Assembly: GCA_021791235.1 (NCBI GenBank)
Contig: JAJYXA010000479.1
Span: forward strand, 1 to 13,208
Reading direction: 5' to 3'
DNA length: 13,208 nucleotides
From: Pseudomonadota bacterium
Lineage (GTDB): Bacteria; Pseudomonadota; Gammaproteobacteria; Burkholderiales; Thiobacillaceae
Shown here in pieces: positions 5,722 to 13,208 of the stretch (positions within the stretch are counted from its first letter, which is position 1; each line of letters opens with the position of its first letter). Under the pieces are notes generated by a model, which saw nothing but the letters and a program-made list of their open reading frames with translations, did not search any database and was not told the origin of the DNA. Made by a program: the position numbers and the translations under genes.

Positions 5722-8042
5722 TTGCTTTTTTCCTCCTTCATCAGATTTTTGCCCCCGGTCTTGCGGACCGATATCAAGGTGATATCGCCTTCTTCCTGTC
5801 TGGACAAAATGCTGTGCCCGATGCTTTCTAAGCTCTCCGGAACCAGTCGGTCCGCGCGGCCGGAACACACCTTCACGGTTAGCACGTCGCCCGCCGCGAG
5901 CTTGTCAAGCGCCTGCTTCGCCTTGAGAAAATTGATGGGACATGGGTGTTCAGACACGTCGACACTCGCAGCGACTCCGCTCGCTCCCAGCCGAGGCCGG
6001 GAAGACACGCCGGGCTGGTTGAGCCGGGGATCGGCCAATGCGCAGGCTTGCTCAGCCTCTTTCACCCACGCATCAATTTCTGTCACGACATCGGCAAAAG
6101 CCGCGTCGTCGAAGCTTGCTCTGAGCTCCGCCAGGCGCCCAACCAAAAGCGCGAGCCTCTCCCCAAGCAGGTGGTATGCCGAACGCTCATCCCTCAACCG
6201 CCACGCCACATCGGACAACTCGTCCACCTTGTGATCCTGCCCGGCGAGGAAGAGGAGCGCCTGGCCGACGAGCCGCGCCATCGCCCCGGCGCAGTCCAAG
6301 GCCTCCTCGTGCTTGCGCTGCGCCGCGAAGGCATTGCGGCAATCGCGTTCATAGGCTGCCTCGGAAAATTTCGCGGCCACCAGATTCTGGACGGCGCCGG
6401 CGCATTCCCCGCCGCCCAGTTGCAGCACCTTGAACTCCACCCGATGTCCGTGATCCCGGGCTACCTGTTGCAGGTCCGCCTCCGAAACGTGCACCAGGTC
6501 GGCGAGCAGCTGGTCGAAATACCCCCGCTCCTGCTTCCTCACCCAATGGAAGAACGACTCCCAGGGTTCGTCGGCGCTCGCGTAGGCTTCCCGCAGCCGT
6601 TCCACCGCTTTCTCGATACGGGCCGCCGGCACCGACGGCCCTTTGATCGCCAACCCGCCTCCACCGCAACCGTTACCGCCGAAGTACATTTGATAATGAG
6701 GGATCAGCTTGCCGTGCATGCGCCGACCCTCGCCGAAAATGCCGATGTCGCCGGTTTCCGGCTGGGCGCATCCGTTATGGCAGCCGGACACGCGTATCCG
6801 CAGGTTCCGTTTGCCTCCGACGAGCTTGGGCGCCACTGTCATGGAGGAAGTGATGCCGAGCCGGCAAGTGGAGGTGCCGGGGCAGGCCACTACGTCATCA
6901 CCGGGCCGTGGTGCTTGCAGGCGTAAGGCGCCAAGCCTTGCACTCACCGCCGACAGGAGCGGTTCGGGGACGTTCACCAGCATCAGGTTCTGGTCCTGGG
7001 TGGTGCGCACATCGCTCAGGCCCAAGTCCTCCATCAGCGCGGCGATACCCCGCAATTGCTCGGCATCGAGGCCCCCAAGGGGAACGCTCACGGGAAACAC
7101 GTACAGACCCGGCTGTTTTTGCTTAAAGAGGCGCCGCGGCGCCCCAGGGCCAGGAGCATCGCCGGATTCACCGCCTTGCCATTGTCCTTTCGGATAGGGG
7201 TGAGCAGCCAAAGCCGCCCGGGTACGGCTCAGTTCCTCGCGGTACCTCGTCACGAAACCCTCGGCCCCAAAGCGGTCGACCAGAAACTTGATGCGCGATT
7301 TGGCACGCTTGGCGCGGTCGGAATACCGGTTGTGGAGAACCACAATAGCTTCCATCACTGGCAATAAATCCTTTTCCTCGATGAACGGCTCCACGACGAT
7401 GGCCTCGTGCGGCTTGTGTCCCAAGCCGCCGCCGGCCAACACTTTGAATCCGAAGCGGCCATCAACGGTTCTTATGGCCACGACAGCCAAGTCATGCATC
7501 AGCCCCTGCGCGCAATCGGCTTCGCAGCCGGATAGGCTGATCTTGAATTTTCGCGGCAGGTTCTGGGTCAGCGGATGGCGCAGGAAATGGCCAACCACGC
7601 CTTGCAGGAACGGCGCCACGTCCACGTGTTCACGCGGGCACACCCCGGCTAGCGGGCAAACGGTGACGTTGCGCACCGTGTTGCCGCAGGCTTCCCGCGT
7701 GGTCAGGCCGGCCTGGGTCAGGCGGCGCAACACGGCCGGGGTGTCCTCAAGCGGCACATAGTGCATCTGGATGTCCTGGCGCGTAGTGATATGCACTTTG
7801 TGCTTCGGCGCGTAGTTCTCCAGGGCTTCCGCCACCGCGGTCAGTTGCACCGGCGTGAGTTGGCCGCCCGGTACCTTGATGCGCACCATGTTCACGCCGT
7901 CCTGGCGTTGGCCATAGACCCCTTGTTGCAGGCGCACCGCCTGGAAGCGGTCGGCATCCATTTCACCACTGAAATATGACTGGAGCGCCTGGTCGAAACG
8001 ATCTATTTCTTTGTAATCAACTAAATGTTCTTCATGATTCAT
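5718..8042 (-). CDS. cysI: Sulfite reductase (siroheme/4Fe-4S, NirA/Sir type) fused to helical region and C-terminal TusA domain
   Basis: This 774-residue protein should reduce sulfite to sulfide with six electrons. Residues ~25-500 form the duplicated siroheme reductase fold. The C-half cluster/siroheme motif is Cys387-x5-Cys393 (CPGTSTC) and Cys421-x3-Cys425 (GCHNGC). The N-half also has a complete set: Cys129-x5-Cys135 (CPLAGVC) and Cys173-x3-Cys177 (GCEADC), where plant-type enzymes have lost the cysteines. A Gly/Pro-rich linker (~284-306) joins the halves. Residues ~500-670 are mostly helical with GGECAG (Cys547) and DCAG (Cys584); I do not recognise this part with certainty. Residues ~690-762 form a TusA domain with EHPCPINF (Cys701). 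No flavin domain or CysJ gene is present, so ferredoxin is the likely donor. The ATG at 8042 is preceded by AGGGG; the 3' end overlaps cysH by 4 bases. Nitrite reductase activity is an alternative, but the cys context argues for sulfite. Confidence 0.93.
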   Translation of the reverse strand: MNHEEHLVDYKEIDRFDQALQSYFSGEMDADRFQAVRLQQGVYGQRQDGVNMVRIKVPGGQLTPVQLTAVAEALENYAPKHKVHITTRQDIQMHYVPLEDTPAVLRRLTQAGLTTREACGNTVRNVTVCPLAGVCPREHVDVAPFLQGVVGHFLRHPLTQNLPRKFKISLSGCEADCAQGLMHDLAVVAIRTVDGRFGFKVLAGGGLGHKPHEAIVVEPFIEEKDLLPVMEAIVVLHNRYSDRAKRAKSRIKFLVDRFGAEGFVTRYREELSRTRAALAAHPYPKGQWQGGESGDAPGPGAPRRLFKQKQPGLYVFPVSVPLGGLDAEQLRGIAALMEDLGLSDVRTTQDQNLMLVNVPEPLLSAVSARLGALRLQAPRPGDDVVACPGTSTCRLGITSSMTVAPKLVGGKRNLRIRVSGCHNGCAQPETGDIGIFGEGRRMHGKLIPHYQMYFGGNGCGGGGLAIKGPSVPAARIEKAVERLREAYASADEPWESFFHWVRKQERGYFDQLLADLVHVSEADLQQVARDHGHRVEFKVLQLGGGECAGAVQNLVAAKFSEAAYERDCRNAFAAQRKHEEALDCAGAMARLVGQALLFLAGQDHKVDELSDVAWRLRDERSAYHLLGERLALLVGRLAELRASFDDAAFADVVTEIDAWVKEAEQACALADPRLNQPGVSSRPRLGASGVAASVDVSEHPCPINFLKAKQALDKLAAGDVLTVKVCSGRADRLVPESLESIGHSILSRQEEGDITLISVRKTGGKNLMKEEKSK

Positions 8043-8080
8043 GAGTGACCCCTGTCATAGCCTTTGCTGCGGTTACCAGA

Positions 8081-8857
8081 TCAAATCAATTTGACGCCAA
8101 TAAAAGCCAACATGCCCCCCAGAATCGGCCGCAGCACCCGCTCCGGAATTGCGGTCCCAATATGGGAGCCGAGCCAGATTCCAGGCAGGGAGCCCAGCAG
8201 CAGGCTGCCTAGCAGCGGCACATCCACCGTTCCCAAGAAGTAAAAGTGCCCCAGCCCGGCTATCGTCACGAGCGGAACCGCGTAAGCCAGATCCGTGCCG
8301 ACGATATGCGCCGCCGGCAGGCGCGGATAGAGCAAAAACAGCACTACGGCTCCCAGCGCCCCTGCGCCGACGGAAGTCAAGGTGACCAGAGCACCCAGCA
8401 CCACCCCTGCCAGAATCGTGGTTGGCGCTCGCCAACGGTGCATCCCAGACGACGCGATTCGCCCTTGAGCCATGCTTGTTATCAGTCGATCCTTGAACAG
8501 GAGCGCCAGCGCTGTCAGTATCAGTGCCACCCCAAGCGCATCGGTTATCAGCCCCTGGAGCCGGCTGGTGTCCGCGGCGAGCAACTTGAGCATGCCGATC
8601 GTGACCAAGGCCGCCGGAAGACTGCCCGCCGCCAGCAAACCGACGATCTTCCAGTTCACCGTCCCCTTGCGGCCGTGTACCCAAACTCCAACGCTCTTGG
8701 TAATCGCGGCGTAGAGGAGGTCGGTGCCCACCGCGACCGACGGCGAAACTCCGAAACCCAGCACCAGTAGCGGGGTCATCAACGCACCGCCACCCACTCC
8801 AGTCATACCGACGGCAAAACCCACCCCGAGTCCTGCCAACGTGTACATCCATTCCAT
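8081..8857 (-). CDS. TSUP/TauE-SafE family membrane permease, probable sulfur-oxyanion transporter
   Basis: The protein (258 residues from the chosen start) is an integral membrane protein of about 8 helices with the family's hallmark glycine-rich segment near the N-terminus (VGFAVGMTGVGGGALMTPLL) and its repeat in the second half (TSVGAGALGAVVLFLLYP). TSUP members move sulfite, sulfate, sulfoacetate or other organosulfonates. As the first gene of a sulfate-assimilation operon, uptake of sulfate (or release of sulfite) is the likely role, but the substrate cannot be read from sequence. The ATG at 8857 (MEWMYTLAG) has an AGGTG site 7 nt upstream; an ATG at 8890 adds 11 polar residues with no ribosome site and is less likely. 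It lies 38 nt before the sulfite reductase gene. Confidence 0.88.
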   Translation of the reverse strand: MEWMYTLAGLGVGFAVGMTGVGGGALMTPLLVLGFGVSPSVAVGTDLLYAAITKSVGVWVHGRKGTVNWKIVGLLAAGSLPAALVTIGMLKLLAADTSRLQGLITDALGVALILTALALLFKDRLITSMAQGRIASSGMHRWRAPTTILAGVVLGALVTLTSVGAGALGAVVLFLLYPRLPAAHIVGTDLAYAVPLVTIAGLGHFYFLGTVDVPLLGSLLLGSLPGIWLGSHIGTAIPERVLRPILGGMLAFIGVKLI

Positions 8858-8957
8858 ACTTGCACCTGTATTTTTATGAATTGCTGCCATGGTAATTCGG
8901 TTGCTTTATAATCAAAAAGAATATTAATTTACATTCTTATAACTTTTTGACATATAA
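8858..8957. promoter_or_regulatory. Divergent regulatory region with nested inverted repeats (likely CysB-type operator)
   Basis: This ~100-bp gap between the permease gene and the divergent cysB-like gene is strikingly AT-rich for its GC-rich surroundings. TCAAAAAG (8912-8919) and CTTTTTGA (8943-8950) form an 8-bp inverted repeat centred at 8931. AAGAAT (8917-8922) and ATTCTT (8933-8938) form a second one nested near it. TTATAA occurs twice, at 8906-8911 and 8937-8942. AT-rich dyads of this kind between a LysR gene and its divergent target are typical LysR-regulator binding sites. I cannot place -35/-10 boxes with confidence on either strand. Confidence 0.55.
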
Positions 8958-9893
8958 ATGAACCTTCAGCAATTACGCTATCTTCGTGAAATCGCCAGGC
9001 AGGGACTTAATATCTCACTGGCGGCCGAGAGGCTGTACACGTCGCAACCCGGCATCAGCAAGCAGATTCGGCTGCTGGAGGAGGAGCTAGGCCTGGACAT
9101 TCTTGTCCGCAACGGCAAGCGGGTGACCGGGATAACAGAACCAGGCCAGAAAATACTGACGATTGCAGAATGCATTCTGGGCGAGACGGAAAACCTGAAG
9201 CGGGTGGGCGAGGATTTCGCCAACGAAACCACGGGCAGCCTGTCCATCGCCACCACTCACACCCAAGCCCGCTATGCCTTGCCGCCGGTTGTCAAGACAT
9301 TTTCCGAACGCTATCCAGAGGTTCAACTGCGGCTGCACCAAGGCAATCCGACCCAGATCGTGGAGATGGTGCTTTCTGGTGAAGCGGATATCGCCATCGC
9401 CACCGAGGCGATCGCGTTGTGCGATGAACTGGTGATGCTGCCTTGTCACCAGTGGAACCGGTGCGTCATCGCCCAGCCAGGACACCCGCTGTTGAGCGAA
9501 CGTACGCTGACGTTGGAGCGCATCGCCGAATATCCCATCATCACGTACGATTTCGCATTCGCCGGGCGCTCGCAGTTCAACAAAGCCTTCACCCAGCGCA
9601 AGCTGAGCCCCAATGTTGTGCTTACAGCCATCGACGCCGATGTGATCAAGACCTATGTGGAACTGGGCCTGGGCGTCGGCATTATGGCCAGCATGGCTTT
9701 CGATCCCGAGCGCGACCGGAACCTGCGTGCGATGGATGCAGGCCATCTGTTCGAGCCCAGCACGACCAAAATCGGCATTCGCCGTCATACCTATTTGCGC
9801 GGTTATACGTATGCATTCATGGAGATGTTCGCCCCCCATCTCGACCGCAACACGGTGGACACGGCGATGAACGCCCGCAAGGCGGGCGAATGA
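8958..9893 (+). CDS. cysB: CysB/Cbl-type LysR transcriptional regulator
   Basis: This 311-residue LysR protein has an N-terminal winged helix-turn-helix (about residues 17-46, SLAAERLYTSQPGISKQIRLLE) and a periplasmic-binding-like effector domain. The CysB signature TTHTQARYALPPVV is present. It places Thr100, Thr102 and Gln103 at the same numbers as the sulfate-contact residues of enterobacterial CysB as I remember them, and Thr149 (IATEA) also matches. At the equivalent of CysB Thr202 this protein has Ala (FAGRS instead of FTGRS). CysB activates cys genes in response to O- or N-acetylserine; Cbl responds to APS. Divergent placement next to the assimilation operon strongly suggests it controls that operon. 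No clear Shine-Dalgarno precedes the ATG at 8958. The last codons and stop lie inside an 82-bp direct repeat. Confidence 0.93.
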   Translation: MNLQQLRYLREIARQGLNISLAAERLYTSQPGISKQIRLLEEELGLDILVRNGKRVTGITEPGQKILTIAECILGETENLKRVGEDFANETTGSLSIATTHTQARYALPPVVKTFSERYPEVQLRLHQGNPTQIVEMVLSGEADIAIATEAIALCDELVMLPCHQWNRCVIAQPGHPLLSERTLTLERIAEYPIITYDFAFAGRSQFNKAFTQRKLSPNVVLTAIDADVIKTYVELGLGVGIMASMAFDPERDRNLRAMDAGHLFEPSTTKIGIRRHTYLRGYTYAFMEMFAPHLDRNTVDTAMNARKAGE

Positions 9894-9957
9894 TTCCGCC
9901 CGGCGCCCTCGTGCAATCACATTGAGGGCGGCCGGGTTGACTGCCATTTATCCCTGC
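9876..9957 (+). repeat. 82-bp exact direct repeat, copy 1
   Basis: This copy is identical over 82 bases to 13127-13208. It holds the last codons and stop of the cysB-like gene, the convergent intergenic hairpin and the last three codons (Gln-Gly-stop) of the TusA-like gene on the other strand. The sequence is therefore native to this site, and the second copy looks like the displaced one. Confidence 0.95.
9899..9936. terminator. Hairpin between convergent cysB-like and tusA-like genes
   Basis: CCCGG plus CGCCCTC (9899-9910) pair with GAGGGCG plus CCGGG (9924-9936), giving a 12-bp stem with a single bulged G at 9931 and a 13-nt loop. The location between two converging genes fits a bidirectional terminator, though the T run is poor on both sides. 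The same hairpin recurs in copy 2 at 13150-13187, upstream of pntA1. Confidence 0.5.
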
Positions 9958-10242
9958 GGCGTCCTGCTCTTCACGTAGCAAACCCGAAAGCCTTGCTCAT
10001 TCGAGTGGCCGATGAATTCGTGGCCGGTTTGTTTGCAGAAGGTCTCGATAGCCATATTGGAATCCTCGTCTTCAGGGTGAACGATGACCTTGAGCACCCT
10101 GCCGCCCGCCATTCCTGCCAAGGCCTTTTTGCAATTGAGGAGCGGCCATGGGCTCAAGGTCGCGTACCGTTTCCTCGGAGGCACTGGCCGAGACCTGCCC
10201 GACCTTGGCCGTCACCTGCTGTGCTATGCCGACCTCCGTCAT
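9948..10242 (-). pseudogene. TusA-like gene with frame break at the catalytic cysteine
   Basis: From an ATG at 10242, 17 nt after the pntB stop, one frame reads MTEVGIAQQVTAKVG to TVRDLEP. The neighbouring frame then reads PWPLLNCKKALAGM, VLKVIVHPEDEDSN, FCKQTGHEF and FRVCYVKSRTPQG to a TAA at 9950-9948. Together they give a near-complete TusA-family protein of about 97 residues with a ~26-residue N-terminal extension. The text is GAG-CCCATGG; inserting TG after GAG would restore GAG-TGC-CCA-TGG (E-C-P-W), the expected active-site cysteine. So a 2-nt loss appears to have removed the catalytic Cys and the frame together. It may be a true lesion or a sequencing error. If the downstream frame were translated alone, Ser would stand where Cys is expected. 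Confidence 0.7.
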
Positions 10243-10258
10243 GCGTTTGGATCGGGTC

Positions 10259-11647
<1,389 letters not shown>

Positions 11648-11664
11648 CGTTCAATCTCCCCGGA

Positions 11665-11952
11665 TCACTGCTTCTTGCGGAACATCTCCAGCATGCGTTG
11701 TGTCACCACAAAGCCGCCGAAGATGTTGATGCTCGCCAGCACGACGGCGACAAAGCCGATCCAGCCGACCACCAACCCGGCGCCGTCACCGAACCCGGCC
11801 ACCAGCAGCGCGCCGACGATGATGATTCCCGAGATCGCGTTGGTGAGCGCGATCAGCGGCGTGTGCAGCGAGGGCGTCACGCCCCAGATGACGAAGTAGC
11901 CGATGAAGCAGGCCAGCGCGAATACATACAGTGCAACGATCGGTTCGGACAT
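11665..11952 (-). CDS. pntAB: NAD(P) transhydrogenase subunit alpha part 2 (membrane segment)
   Basis: This 95-residue membrane subunit corresponds to the C-terminal helices of single-chain PntA. It has three or so transmembrane helices ([57 protein letters not shown]) and ends with the family's typical [17 protein letters not shown] tail. The split alpha1/alpha2/beta arrangement is known from Rhodospirillum and many other bacteria. Spacing to pntA1 is 6 nt, with the ribosome site GGAG spanning the pntA1 stop region. Confidence 0.95.
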   Translation of the reverse strand: MSEPIVALYVFALACFIGYFVIWGVTPSLHTPLIALTNAISGIIIVGALLVAGFGDGAGLVVGWIGFVAVVLASINIFGGFVVTQRMLEMFRKKQ

Positions 11953-11958
11953 GGTGGC

Positions 11959-13092
11959 TTACTCCTTTTTGATCTTCGGTTCCCAGCGCTGGCGCCCGTC
12001 GTGGGCGATGAGCGACGCGCCGACGATCTCGTCCTCCTCCATCGCCTTGGCGAGGTCGAGCTTGCCGCCGCCGAGGTCAAGGATGTGGAACAGCAGGTTC
12101 ATCACGTTGCGCGAGTAGAAATTGCTCGCATCGGTCGGCATCAGCGCCGGGTAGTTGCTGATGCCGCACAGGATCACGCCGTGCTTGCGCAGGGTCTTGT
12201 CCTGCTCGATCAGCGGACAATTGCCGCCGCTGGCGGCGGCCATGTCGATCACCACCGAGCCGTCGCGCATCCCGATCACCGCCTCCTCGGTAATCAGCAC
12301 CGGCGCGGGCATGCAGGGAATCTGCGCGGTCGAGACGATCACGTCGGCCTTTTTCAGCTCCCCGGCCAACAGCGCCTGCTCGCGCCATTGCGCATCCTGG
12401 CTCAGCTTCTTGGCATAGCCGCCCGCGCCCGCGCCGGACTCGCCGATGTCGAGCTCGATGAACTTCGCGCCGAGCGAGTGGACCTGCTCCTTCACCTCCG
12501 GGCGCACGTCGTAGGCGTACACCTGCGCGCCGAGCCGGCGCGCGGTGGCAATCGCCTGCAACCCGGCCACGCCCGCGCCGAGCACGATCACGCGCGCCGG
12601 CTTGGCCGAACCGGCCGAGGTCATCATCAGCGGAAAGAAGCGCGCGTACAGGCGCGTACCCTCGAGCACCGCGCGGTAACCGGCGATGCCGGCCTGCGAG
12701 GAGAGCACGTCCATCGTCTGCGCGCGCGAGATGCGCGGGATCAACTCGAGTGCCTGCGCGCTCACGCCCTGGTCGGCCAGCGCCTTCCAGGTGCCGTCGT
12801 CGTGGCAAACGTCGAGCAGCCCGATGAGCAGCGCGCCCGGCTTCATCTGCGCGATCTCGTCGCGCGTCGGCTTGTGCACCTTGAACACGACCTCGGCGCC
12901 AAGCGCGGCAGCGGTGTCGACCAGCACGACGCCAGCGGCCGCATAGGCTGCGTCGCTGAAATGCGCCTGATCGCCGGCCTTGCGCTCGACCAGCACCTCT
13001 ATGCCGCGCGCGCGCAGCTTGCCGACCGTTTCCGGCGTGGCCGCGACGCGCGTCTCGCCCGGCAGTATTTCCCGCGGAATACCGACCCGCAT
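11959..13092 (-). CDS. pntAA: NAD(P) transhydrogenase subunit alpha part 1 (NAD(H)-binding)
   Basis: This is the cytoplasmic domain I of transhydrogenase, which binds NAD(H) and is related to alanine dehydrogenase. The 377-residue protein opens with MRVGIPREILPGETRVAATP, has RAQTMDVLSSQA (123-134), the Rossmann motif LGAGVAGLQA (171-180), the mobile-loop region (YAKKLSQ), and ends shortly after the DLGGGKLDLAKAMEEDEIV segment. The length fits the split form. The ATG at 13092 has AGGAG 8 nt upstream and gives the family N-terminus; the frame continues 25 codons upstream into the 82-bp repeat and is rejected as coding. It is the first gene of the visible pnt operon, and its promoter must lie in or beyond the short gap and repeat. 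Confidence 0.97.
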   Translation of the reverse strand: MRVGIPREILPGETRVAATPETVGKLRARGIEVLVERKAGDQAHFSDAAYAAAGVVLVDTAAALGAEVVFKVHKPTRDEIAQMKPGALLIGLLDVCHDDGTWKALADQGVSAQALELIPRISRAQTMDVLSSQAGIAGYRAVLEGTRLYARFFPLMMTSAGSAKPARVIVLGAGVAGLQAIATARRLGAQVYAYDVRPEVKEQVHSLGAKFIELDIGESGAGAGGYAKKLSQDAQWREQALLAGELKKADVIVSTAQIPCMPAPVLITEEAVIGMRDGSVVIDMAAASGGNCPLIEQDKTLRKHGVILCGISNYPALMPTDASNFYSRNVMNLLFHILDLGGGKLDLAKAMEEDEIVGASLIAHDGRQRWEPKIKKE

Positions 13093-13126
13093 GATCCGAC
13101 TCCTGGTAACACAGACAAGAAAGCCG

Positions 13127-13208
13127 CGCAAGGCGGGCGAATGATTCCGCCCGGCGCCCTCGTGCAATCACATTGAGGGCGGCCGGGTTGACTGCCATTT
13201 ATCCCTGC
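13127..13208 (+). repeat. 82-bp exact direct repeat, copy 2 (reaches the window edge)
   Basis: This copy is identical to 9876-9957 and runs to the last base, so its true length may be greater. It carries the final codons of a cysB-like gene (Arg-Lys-Ala-Gly-Glu-stop in the right frame) without the gene body. Only 34 nt separate it from the pntA1 start. Upstream of pnt it supplies a terminator-like hairpin (13150-13187). Confidence 0.95.

Noticed and set aside
5173..6234. Plus-strand open frame of 353 codons over cysH and the sulfite reductase 3' end
   Set aside because: It is antisense to two confidently identified genes and has no protein-family likeness or ribosome site.
5946..6926. Plus-strand open frame of 326 codons opposite the sulfite reductase
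   Set aside because: It is a shadow of a high-GC gene; the real strand has intact cluster and TusA motifs.
8858..8890. Upstream ATG (8890) as the permease start
   Set aside because: It adds 11 polar residues before the first helix and lacks a Shine-Dalgarno, whereas the ATG at 8857 has AGGTG 7 nt upstream.
8947..8952. TTGACA box just before the cysB-like start
   Set aside because: It is a perfect -35 hexamer but lies 5 nt before the start codon, so it cannot drive that gene, and no -10 follows at a useful distance inside the coding region.
11698..13176. Plus-strand open frame of 492 codons over the pnt genes
   Set aside because: It is Arg/His/Asp-rich antisense text of pntA1/pntA2, and it ends in the 82-bp repeat in the same way as the cysB antisense frame does. 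The minus strand has clear transhydrogenase motifs.

Overview
The window looks like chromosomal DNA of a GC-rich proteobacterium, most likely a betaproteobacterium. The grounds are a CysB-type LysR regulator, a CysD/CysN/[4Fe-4S]-CysH sulfate-assimilation operon, a DUF3579-like gene (a family I associate with betaproteobacteria), a split pntA and an Rhs remnant. This is inferred from protein families; no rRNA or marker gene is present.

Layout. (1) 1-1588 is a scrapyard: the 3' end of a XerD-like tyrosine recombinase, a short stretch that may be the start of an IS transposase on the opposite strand, and a broken Rhs/YD-repeat gene. The Rhs remnant lacks its 5' end, carries an in-frame stop and a frameshift, and has a discoidin-like insert. 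(2) 1589-8857, all on the minus strand, is a sulfate-assimilation operon. In transcription order it encodes a TSUP/TauE permease, a sulfite reductase fused to a helical region and a TusA domain, an APS reductase (cysH), a tandem double-TusA protein, a DUF3579-like protein, cysD and cysN. It ends in a perfect 14-bp hairpin that contains the cysN stop codon. (3) 8958-9893 (+) is a divergent cysB-like regulator; the AT-rich gap between it and the operon holds nested inverted repeats. (4) 9948-13092 (minus) is a three-gene NAD(P) transhydrogenase operon (pntA1, pntA2, pntB) followed by a TusA-like gene whose reading frame breaks exactly at the expected catalytic cysteine. (5) An exact 82-bp direct repeat (9876-9957 and 13127-13208) brackets the pnt-tusA block and runs to the window end.

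How the genes work together. The permease would move a sulfur oxyanion. CysDN makes APS. CysH has the CC...CxxC cluster motif of APS reductases, so APS can be reduced directly to sulfite; no CysC kinase is present or fused to CysN. The sulfite reductase finishes to sulfide. TusA folds recur: one fused to the sulfite reductase, two in the stand-alone protein and one in the damaged gene beside pntB. This suggests protein-bound (per)sulfide or sulfite handling is built into the pathway. The CysB-like protein is the obvious regulator. Transhydrogenase makes NADPH, which may support reductive assimilation, but the link is only by proximity.

The most unusual items are the sulfite reductase-TusA fusion with two complete cysteine sets, the run of TusA domains, the TusA gene broken at its active site, and the 82-bp repeat, which could be a real duplication boundary or an assembly artefact.
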